Shown here piece after piece: positions 56,584 through 64,000 of a DNA stretch of 64,000 nucleotides. The notes beneath the pieces are model-generated. The model worked only from the letters and a program-made list of their open reading frames with translations. It was not told the DNA's origin and did not search any database. The position numbers and the translations under genes are program-made. The first letter of the stretch is position 1, and the number at the start of each line of letters is the position of its first letter. Source of the DNA: Aureobasidium sp. EXF-3400 (lineage: Eukaryota; Ascomycota; Dothideomycetes; Dothideales; Saccotheciaceae). Location: NCBI GenBank assembly GCA_024195585.1, contig SWBL01000071.1:62001-126000 (forward strand), written 5' to 3'.

Positions 56584-59500
56584 TTACTCGGCGAAGTTGG
56601 CTTCAGCGCTGGCGAAGAAGTCTTCCCTGCGAATGCCGCTGCGGTCACACATGCTGCGGAAAATACCTCCCTGGTCATAAAGAGTAATGGGTCGATCGAG
56701 CTCGGCGATCTGTCCCTGATCCATGACACAGATACGGTCGTATCCGATGATGGTCTTCAGACGATGAGCAATACACAGAAGGGTCTTACCTCGGAAACCC
56801 TTGACAATTGTGCGCTGAATCTTTTGATCGGTTTCGAAATCGACTGAAGAGGTCGCCTCATCACAGACGATGATACGGCTTCCACGTACAAGAGCACGAG
56901 CCAGAGCCATGAGTTGTCGCTGACCAAGGGAGAAGTTCAAACCTTCTTCCTCGACAGGGACATCGAGATGGATACGAGAAGACGAGTCGGCGATGTCTTG
57001 CTCCTCACCAACAAGATCAGCTTGGCGAAGTGCACCCCACAGCTCCATGTCTGTATGTTCGTTGAAAGGGTCGAGGTTACTGCGGACAGTACCCTTGAAC
57101 AAAGTAGGGTCCTGTGGAATGATCGAAAGACGTGATCGCAAATCTTTGAGACCAATCTTGGCGATGTCGAGACCATCGACTGTAATGCTTCCGCCACTGA
57201 GCTCCACAAGACGGAACAGAGTGGACATGATGGTGGACTTTCCTGCACCAGTACGACCAACAACACCAATACGTTCACCTGCTTGGACGTGCATGTTCAG
57301 ACCCTTAAGAACCAGAGGAAGCCCTTCACGGTAACGCATTTGAACGTTGTCAAAGACAATCTCTCCCTTCTCGGGCCACGAAGGACGAACCTCGACTGTG
57401 TGAAGAGGAGCTTCCTCGTCGAGATTGTTGCCGTAGTAGTAGATACGCTCAGTAGAGTTCATGTTGTTCTCGACTTCAGCAAGCTGACGGACAGTGAACT
57501 GAATCATCTGCACAACTGAGAGAATGTATGACAGGACCAGACCACCACTACTGGGACTGACAGAGAAACTGGCAGTGACAACCAAGATACCAGTGATGAA
57601 AACGAGCAGGGTACCGATGGCGTCAAGGCGGACGGACAACCAGCGTTGGTTCGAGAAGGTGAGATAGTAAGCGGAGTTCATGTTGTCGATCGCGTCACGC
57701 ACAGATCTCGAGAACTGATCCTGCAATCCGTAGGCACGGATAGTGGCGACACCAGACACTGCTTCGCTAAAGCGAGAGAAGACGCTGCTACGAAGGACGG
57801 CTTCGTGGCGCTTGATCTCACGTGCCGAAGAACGATAGTAGCTTGCAGCGAACAGGAACATAACGAACAAGGGACCCAGAGCAGCAGCGAAGTAGTAGTA
57901 ATAGGCAATGATCAGGATGAAGACGGCAATGATTTGCGCCATTGTCATGAAGAACATGCGGAAGGAATCAGTCAGGGCGTTGTCCATGGTATCGACATCC
58001 TTAGAGAAGCGATTGGTAATGCGTCCGAGTGGTGTTGTGTCGAAGAATGACATTGGCGCGCGAAGAACTCGAGTGACTGCGTTGTGAAGTAAGGTCTTAC
58101 TGGCCCGGGTACCACAAATGGTCAGGGTACTGGAGAAGGCGAACATAAGCACGGCCTGCGATACACCTAGCGCGGCATAGACTCCAATGTATACTCCTTT
58201 GCTGTAGCCGAACTTGTTAGAAGTCCACCACGACAACCACAAACTGGTTGAAATGTTGGCGCCTTGAGACAGGATAAGGACCAGAAGGATTAGAGGTGCA
58301 ACAGCAAGAGAACCGGAAGCCTTGATGTAAGCCTTGTAGATATGGAACGAGACACTCTTGACCGCACGCTCTTCGGCCTGCATGAGTGCTGCAGCTGGCT
58401 TCTTGCCACCACTTGTCTTCTGGACGTCCTTCTTCTCTTCCTCGATCTCATCACCATCGACCTCTTCGTCTTCCTTTTCCTTCTTCTCCTCAGTAGCGGT
58501 GGTAGCCATGAGCTTCTGGAAGTCTGCGTCGGTCGCCATAAGGGTATCAAATGTGTCGATTTTGTATGCAGTACCGTCTCGCACCCAAATGATACGGTCG
58601 CAGCGATGTAGAACGTGAAGTTGGTGAGTGGCAAGAACACGAGCTTTGTTCCTGAGGAGTCCGCAGATAGCATTATCTATGATATGTTTTCCAACATGGG
58701 CGTCGACAGCCGAAAGTGGATCATCCATGAGGACGATGTCGGCGTTGAAGTAGATGGCTCTTGCAATGTTCAGACGTTGTTTCTGGCCACCGGATACAGT
58801 GATACCTCTCTCTCCAATCTCAGTAAGATCACCGTTAGGAAGCATTTCGAGATCGGGTCTTAGAGCGCAAGCATCAACCACAGCGTCATACCATTCTTGA
58901 TCGAAGGGTTTTCCAAAAGTGATGTTTTCCTTGACAGTCGCGTTCTGAATCCAGGCATATTGAGGGCAGTATGATCGTGAAGCTCCAAAAGTAACCTCGC
59001 CTGCAGTCCTGCGCATTTCTCCTCCAAGTGCAGCCAGCATTGAAGTCTTACCAGATCCAACACTTCCGATGACTGCGACAAGTTCATCACGGCCGATCGA
59101 CAGATTGAGGCCCTTGATCTCGAACGGATGCTCGCCATCTTCGGCCAAAGTAGTGTCGCTGTCAGCCTGTAGACCAGCACCATTTTTGGCGTTCTTCAGT
59201 GCCTCCTTGGTGGCCTTCTTTGCATCCTTTTTAGCTTGCTTTTCAGCCTTTTGGTCGGCTTTCTTGTCAGCCTTCCTAGCAGCTTTGGCTTCTTTAGATC
59301 CCGGAGCTCCAACTGCTTTCTTTTCTGCCTCCTGAGTCTGAGTTCTTTCCCAGGTAAAGTCAGCGTTCTTCATGACAATGGCGTCCTTGCCTTCATAATC
59401 CCAAACGGCTTCATCCAATGCCTCTTCGGCCAGCAAGAAATCTTCGATTCTGCGAATTGATGCACTAGCGTCGACAGTCTGGCCAATGACGAGAGGCAGT

Positions 59501-61095
59501 AAGTTGAGTGGCAGTCTGATACCGTTGAAGAGAGCCAAAGATGAGAAGATCTTTCCTGCTTGAAGACTGTGGTCTGTAAGACTGTAGGTAATGAAGGCCA
59601 GCATAGAAGCGAACACAGGCATAGACATGGAAACAGCCATGATACCGTTACGAATGTTCAGCAAGAACTGAATCTTGCCGATTTCTCTGCGTCGAATCTC
59701 CTTCAGGCGGTCAAGGAAACTGCTCTCCCATCCAAAGTATTTGACGAATCTTACACCAGCTAGGATTTCTTGCGTAAGTCCAACTCGCTGATCAGTGACT
59801 TTGTTGATGGCCTTTCTGCGAACAAACAAGGTTTTGATTGAGCGACCAAGCAAGGGCATAGCGACAGCGAGAAGAGCAAAACCAGCCAGTGCACTGTAAG
59901 TGATGTTGATAAGAAGCAGGACAAGGGTTAGAACGATGGAGATTGGTGAAGCCCAGATCATGTGAAACATTCCAGAAGCTTGATCAATGCGATAGGTGTC
60001 GGTAGACATCAAGTTGACAATTCTGCCGTTCGACCAGCCTTCTCCGCCGCCAGAGACTCCTTTTTTGTCTTTCGGAGCCGACTTCTCCTTCTTGAGCTTC
60101 GCTTTCAACCATTTCTTCTCTTCCTTACTGCCAGGAGCGATACCAGGAGGAAGACTAACAGGCTCAGTACTTGATTTGCCTCCGGCTCTTGCTCTTCCAG
60201 ACAGTTTCATAGCCTTCTCGAAGATAAGAGCGATCGTGACAGCTCGAGATTGACCACCTACAGTCATGCCTCGGTACAGGAAGTGGTTTGTGCAAACGCT
60301 CTGAACCATTTGCAAAATAGTGACTGCGAAGACCAGGCCAATACCGTGGCCAATACTGGGTCTAGGCGTTCCTGTTTTCTCAGCCACGTAGACGTCGGTG
60401 GAAAAGTTGATCAGATAACGGAGAACGAAAGGAGCTAAAACTTGGACGATGGAGGCGATGAGTTCACAGAGTCCTCCCAGTAAGAACTCATTCCGGAAGG
60501 TATCAAAGAGGGCCCACTTGAGGGGATTTTCGGTTCCATTATCGACTCTCTTTTTGAAGGCGACCTTGAGTCTTGCAGATAATACATCTACACTGCGATC
60601 CGGGTTGACTTTCCACAAGTCATTGAGTTCGAGTGGTCGTTGGTATCCAACGTTCATTATGGGGGCCATCCATTGGAAGGTAAGATGGCTGAAGAAACTG
60701 GCTTTGTATTCTCTCGACTCTCCCTGTTCGGTGGGTATCGGCGGCTTGTGTTTACTCTTGAATGGGTTTATCTTCTCGCTCCATTTCTGCTTTTCGTCGT
60801 CTATGCCTCTTTGACTTTTGTCATCTGGCGTCTCATTGCTGCTCGAGGCAGATGTCCAGTCACTCTGGTGACGGTTGATTGCAGTGTGGCCATGCTTCTC
60901 TGCGTCATGTTCTTCGGACTCCTTTTGTTGGACATATTCCCGATCCAGTACTTTCTCGTCGTTCAGTTCCTTCGCTGTGCCGACTCTTTCTAGAGGCTCA
61001 ATGGCTACAGATCCATGTTGTGCGGTGTCGGCAGCCGGAGGCGGGTTGTTTGCGTCGCCTGATGTCCAGACCGTGTCTGGCACTGGGGCTGACAT
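56584..61095 (-). CDS. ABCC-type multidrug transporter, YOR1-like
   Basis: An intronless 1503-aa full-length exporter of the MRP/CFTR (ABCC) family. The order is: a disordered N-terminus of about 115 residues; TMD1; NBD1 with Walker A GSVGSGKTS (about residue 675), signature VSGGQKQR and VLMDDPLSAVD; TMD2; NBD2 with GRTGAGKST (about residue 1278), Q-loop IIPQDPTLF, LSLGQRQ-like signature FSLGQRQL and VCDEATSSVD. No N-terminal TMD0 is present, as in yeast Yor1. NBD1 has Asp in place of the catalytic Glu after Walker B, so one ATP site is degenerate, usual in ABCC. A Lys/Ala-rich linker (about residues 592-645, KADKKADQKAEKQ) precedes NBD1. Yor1-type pumps export oligomycin and other organic anions at the plasma membrane. 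Confidence 0.92.
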   Translation of the reverse strand: MSAPVPDTVWTSGDANNPPPAADTAQHGSVAIEPLERVGTAKELNDEKVLDREYVQQKESEEHDAEKHGHTAINRHQSDWTSASSSNETPDDKSQRGIDDEKQKWSEKINPFKSKHKPPIPTEQGESREYKASFFSHLTFQWMAPIMNVGYQRPLELNDLWKVNPDRSVDVLSARLKVAFKKRVDNGTENPLKWALFDTFRNEFLLGGLCELIASIVQVLAPFVLRYLINFSTDVYVAEKTGTPRPSIGHGIGLVFAVTILQMVQSVCTNHFLYRGMTVGGQSRAVTIALIFEKAMKLSGRARAGGKSSTEPVSLPPGIAPGSKEEKKWLKAKLKKEKSAPKDKKGVSGGGEGWSNGRIVNLMSTDTYRIDQASGMFHMIWASPISIVLTLVLLLINITYSALAGFALLAVAMPLLGRSIKTLFVRRKAINKVTDQRVGLTQEILAGVRFVKYFGWESSFLDRLKEIRRREIGKIQFLLNIRNGIMAVSMSMPVFASMLAFITYSLTDHSLQAGKIFSSLALFNGIRLPLNLLPLVIGQTVDASASIRRIEDFLLAEEALDEAVWDYEGKDAIVMKNADFTWERTQTQEAEKKAVGAPGSKEAKAARKADKKADQKAEKQAKKDAKKATKEALKNAKNGAGLQADSDTTLAEDGEHPFEIKGLNLSIGRDELVAVIGSVGSGKTSMLAALGGEMRRTAGEVTFGASRSYCPQYAWIQNATVKENITFGKPFDQEWYDAVVDACALRPDLEMLPNGDLTEIGERGITVSGGQKQRLNIARAIYFNADIVLMDDPLSAVDAHVGKHIIDNAICGLLRNKARVLATHQLHVLHRCDRIIWVRDGTAYKIDTFDTLMATDADFQKLMATTATEEKKEKEDEEVDGDEIEEEKKDVQKTSGGKKPAAALMQAEERAVKSVSFHIYKAYIKASGSLAVAPLILLVLILSQGANISTSLWLSWWTSNKFGYSKGVYIGVYAALGVSQAVLMFAFSSTLTICGTRASKTLLHNAVTRVLRAPMSFFDTTPLGRITNRFSKDVDTMDNALTDSFRMFFMTMAQIIAVFILIIAYYYYFAAALGPLFVMFLFAASYYRSSAREIKRHEAVLRSSVFSRFSEAVSGVATIRAYGLQDQFSRSVRDAIDNMNSAYYLTFSNQRWLSVRLDAIGTLLVFITGILVVTASFSVSPSSGGLVLSYILSVVQMIQFTVRQLAEVENNMNSTERIYYYGNNLDEEAPLHTVEVRPSWPEKGEIVFDNVQMRYREGLPLVLKGLNMHVQAGERIGVVGRTGAGKSTIMSTLFRLVELSGGSITVDGLDIAKIGLKDLRSRLSIIPQDPTLFKGTVRSNLDPFNEHTDMELWGALRQADLVGEEQDIADSSSRIHLDVPVEEEGLNFSLGQRQLMALARALVRGSRIIVCDEATSSVDFETDQKIQRTIVKGFRGKTLLCIAHRLKTIIGYDRICVMDQGQIAELDRPITLYDQGGIFRSMCDRSGIRREDFFASAEANFAE

Positions 61096-62235
61096 GTTCC
61101 GGGAGGCGTACTATGGGTCGCAGGCTCAGACTTGATGGAAGACGGATTCAGGATGGGGAGCGGACGACAGCGATAACATTCTGAGCGACAGGCAGCAACC
61201 CATTTCATGACGCCTCCATGTCTGTATCGTCCCGAGTCGGCCTCCGCTTGTCCCGTCTTTGATGCATCTTCGATGGAGGCAAGGCGCTAACGGGCATAAG
61301 CTTTTTTGATAGCGAACATTGGTAAGCCGCGCACGCTGCTGATCTGCAGTCAAGCGTCATGCACATGAGACAACATAGAACTATGCATTATCACTCGTGG
61401 CTAATATGCACGCCACCTTGTTGTAACAGAGCTAGAGTCAAATCAGCAACTCTTGGTTATTCTCGGTCTATATTGCGAAGAGCTCAATACGCGCACAATT
61501 CTTAGATCGCAGTTGTCGTATTGGTAAGCATTCCAACGTTCTATAGGATTATCTATCGGCTGGTCGAAAAAGTCGGCAGGTCGGCGAAACGCCTTCCTCC
61601 ACATTTTCCGATGCAGATAAACAAAAATACGGCAGATCTGAACTGCAGATTTTCAGCAACAAGGTTCAGCCTCACAAGGCTTGTCTCCGCTTGTCTTTGC
61701 CTTCAGGACTCAGTTGCTGCCGGCTTATTGTTGCGCCATGGCACTGGCAGTCGTGGTATCCTCTTACAAATCGACCCATCTCAGCTTCCATGTCAACACT
61801 TGAAGGATGAATACGAAGAGGATTCGACGATTGCAAGCTGAACGATAGAGGAAACAACTCCTGCAACCTGCACCAATCATGTCTTCATGATTGACCTGCC
61901 CTATTTGGCGACTGTGCCGACAGCCGAAACTCCGTAGTCCTAAGTCCGTAGAGCAGATCGACTGAGTTGAGCAACCAATCCAACTGTCCACACGAGTTTA
62001 GGGAAGTGGTCTACTTGCACTGATCTCGAAGATAAACGTTTGGACATCTGCCTGACTTGAACACATTTGCGAACTAGAGGCAGGCTGAGGAAGGTAAGGC
62101 AATCTTGTGTACAAATGATCGTCGGCTACCGAAAAGTCCGACAATGCCTCGGCCGACCCCCGTATTCGTCGTATCCCGCATCCTACTACTCAGCTCCATC
62201 TGCGCATACCGGTAGCTCGTCCATCTGCAAACACA
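61096..62235. other. Divergent promoter interval between ABC transporter and PEX10
   Basis: 1140 bp with no recognised gene or RNA. Long upstream regions are common for drug-pump genes, but no specific binding site can be named. Confidence 0.4.
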
Positions 62236-63387
62236 ATGTCCGACTTTGTGCACGATCGAGCTCCCAAGACCAATGACACTTCGTTCCAGTATCCATTTGC
62301 CTCAGCGCCAGACATCATCCGATCACACCAGAAGGATGCCTACTTCCAGGGCGTCTTGCTAGAGCGCCTCTCCTCCGTGCTACGGAATCTATATGGCGCT
62401 CGCTTTGCCCAAACACACATGACGGGAACGCGCACTTTCGCCGACCTGCTGTACTTGTCTTTGACCACTCTGGCTGGCAACCGCACATTAGGCGAGGAGT
62501 ATTGCGACATTGTCCAGGTCGAGGATGATACGCTGCGCCTTCCCAGCGCATACAGAAGAGGAGGATACATACTCGCCAGCGTCCTACTGCCATACGGTCT
62601 CACAAGGATCCTACCAGCCTTTCGAAGAAAGTTGCGCGCAAAGTTAGAGGCTTCTCTGCGGCGACGAAACAGTAAGCCTGATCAGTCATCTTCGTGGCTG
62701 ACCAACCTACAATCTTACATTCTTCGGAACCTCGACACCATCACTTCTCCTTCGCCGATACACGCTCTCAGTCTGACAGCCTTTTACTTTACCGGTGCTT
62801 ACTACCACCTCGCCAAGCGTATGAGTGGCCTTCGGTATATCTTCACGAGACGTCTTGATCCAAGCGAGCAACGCATCGGCTACGAAGTGCTCGGTGTGCT
62901 ATTGGTCCTACAACTCGGCGTCCAAGCCTATCTCCACGCCCACGAGACTTATTCTTCTGTCCCTGTTGTCAGCAATGCCGCGAGTCTGAGCGGAGGAAGC
63001 GCCGTGCTTGACAATGGTGTCGAAGTCTCGCTAGATCCAAATGCCTACAGCCCAAACAACGCTCTGCTGTTCGAAGACGGCAGTGCTCAGCGCGATACTT
63101 CCACTCTACACAGCAAGATTTCTAGGATGACACACACCCCTCTGCCGCCTTCAGACTCGGAAGCTGCCATCCTCAACCTCGAAGACGAAGAAAAGCTCGC
63201 TTGGATAGAGAGCAGTCAACAAAGAAAGTGCACGCTGTGTCTGGAACCTATGCGTGATCCTAGCGCCACCACTTGCGGTCATGTGTTTTGCTGGACCTGT
63301 ATCGCAGATTGGGTGAGGGAGAAGCCTGAGTGCCCGTTGTGTAGACAGGCTGTCATGGCCCAGCATATACTGCCACTCAGAAGTTAG
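62236..63387 (+). CDS. PEX10: Peroxin Pex10, RING E3 ligase of the peroxisomal membrane
   Basis: An intronless 383-aa frame. The N-terminal half has the Pex2/Pex10/Pex12 family region (PDIIRSHQKDAYFQGVLLERL and LYGARFAQTH, then hydrophobic segments around ILASVLLPYGL and VLGVLLVLQLGVQAYL). The C-terminus is a C3HC4 RING finger, CTLCLEP...CGHVFCWTCIADWV...CPLCRQAV (about residues 331-370), with all eight metal ligands present. Pex10 ubiquitinates the receptor Pex5 together with Pex2 and Pex12, allowing it to leave the peroxisome membrane. Usual length for a filamentous fungus. An acidic, Ser-rich linker separates membrane part and RING. Confidence 0.95.
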   Translation: MSDFVHDRAPKTNDTSFQYPFASAPDIIRSHQKDAYFQGVLLERLSSVLRNLYGARFAQTHMTGTRTFADLLYLSLTTLAGNRTLGEEYCDIVQVEDDTLRLPSAYRRGGYILASVLLPYGLTRILPAFRRKLRAKLEASLRRRNSKPDQSSSWLTNLQSYILRNLDTITSPSPIHALSLTAFYFTGAYYHLAKRMSGLRYIFTRRLDPSEQRIGYEVLGVLLVLQLGVQAYLHAHETYSSVPVVSNAASLSGGSAVLDNGVEVSLDPNAYSPNNALLFEDGSAQRDTSTLHSKISRMTHTPLPPSDSEAAILNLEDEEKLAWIESSQQRKCTLCLEPMRDPSATTCGHVFCWTCIADWVREKPECPLCRQAVMAQHILPLRS

Positions 63388-64000
63388 GTCGGTTGCATAT
63401 AAGACAACATAAGGCATTCTAATGAGAAATGATCACAAGAAGAAAATAATTCCAGCGACTTTGCCGCGAAAACGAACTGACCATCTAATGGCGTCTACTC
63501 AAGGACCAAGAACACTCCTGAACCAAAGCTAGAGCATGTGTCCATCGTTTGAAATATCTAAAGATTACCCAGACTAAGCTGTACATCGCAATGCTTTACA
63601 CTCTCAACCTGAAAAGCCCTCTCGTATGCATATCCTAGCCCCAATCAGCAGACGAGTTTTTTTGATTCGAACTTCGTTGTGACTGTATCTCTGGAATGGT
63701 CATACTCTCCATGAGATCTTGTATTCTTGTGTGTGCTACGAGCTGCCTTGTGTCTAACGAGCGCTGTAGTATATCATGGTAACGACCTGTCAAGCTCGGT
63801 TACCAGCCTGAGCGCTTACAATCTCGTCAAGTCTTCAAGAGCCGGTCGTGCTAGGGAAGAGTGTCCGCGCGCGGTACAGTGTCCTCCTAGGCGCGTCGAA
63901 AGGCTAAAGGAACAGGTTTCTATCTCCTTAAAGTCCTAAACCCTAGAGGACCAGGGGAGCTACAACCAAGTCTCACACAGCCATCGTCCAGTGTACTGGC
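63388..64000. other. PEX10 3' flank to window edge
   Basis: No gene, tRNA or repeat recognised. One 70-codon frame at 63727-63939 shows no family features. Confidence 0.35.

Overview
The window comes from a filamentous ascomycete (Pezizomycotina; class uncertain, Dothideomycetes-like at best). The evidence is dense protein genes on both strands with short introns (about 48-93 nt, GT...CTAAC/CTGAC...AG), a CFEM protein, Pezizomycotina-type orthologues (Spo7, Rcy1, Ies1, Atg5, Pex10, Ded1, Yor1-like ABCC), and a roughly 9.5 kb AT-rich island whose mutations have the signature of repeat-induced point mutation (RIP).

Layout. 1-12.8 kb: the 3' end of a PAF-acetylhydrolase-like gene; an initiator tRNA-Met gene interrupted in its D-arm by a 55-bp insert that looks like an mRNA-type intron; a CFEM/GPI protein; a disordered protein; SPO7; a CLD1/ABHD5-like lipase; a Yip1-domain protein; an HExxH protein; and a small conserved ORF. 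13.05-22.65 kb: nested dead transposons. A 6.6-kb Ty3/Gypsy element on the minus strand, with two 389-bp LTRs and a 5-bp target duplication differing by one transition, sits inside older, more strongly degraded DNA. That older DNA includes a Tc1/mariner-type transposase on the plus strand. A tRNA-Thr(AGT) gene with a 16-nt intron lies at the right edge. 23-45 kb: a low-complexity protein, recyclin-1, a NEDD8/SUMO-type C48 protease, a 1355-aa disordered coiled-coil protein, a membrane-anchored gamma-glutamylcyclotransferase-like protein, a multipass membrane protein, a secreted class 3 lipase, a MetX-like alpha/beta hydrolase and a sugar transporter. After a 2-kb gene-poor gap, 45-63.4 kb holds a small conserved protein, a CSA/Rad28 WD40 protein, ATG5, a BTB protein, IES1 (INO80 complex), DED1, a YOR1-like ABC transporter and PEX10.

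The genes are mostly housekeeping and form no evident cluster. Several concern lipids and membranes (Spo7, CLD1-like, Yip1, Rcy1, lipases, Pex10, Atg5). All exon structures were deduced by hand from splice signals, reading-frame continuity and family similarity, and no search was run. The strongest candidate for something undescribed is the interrupted initiator tRNA gene at 1001-1127.
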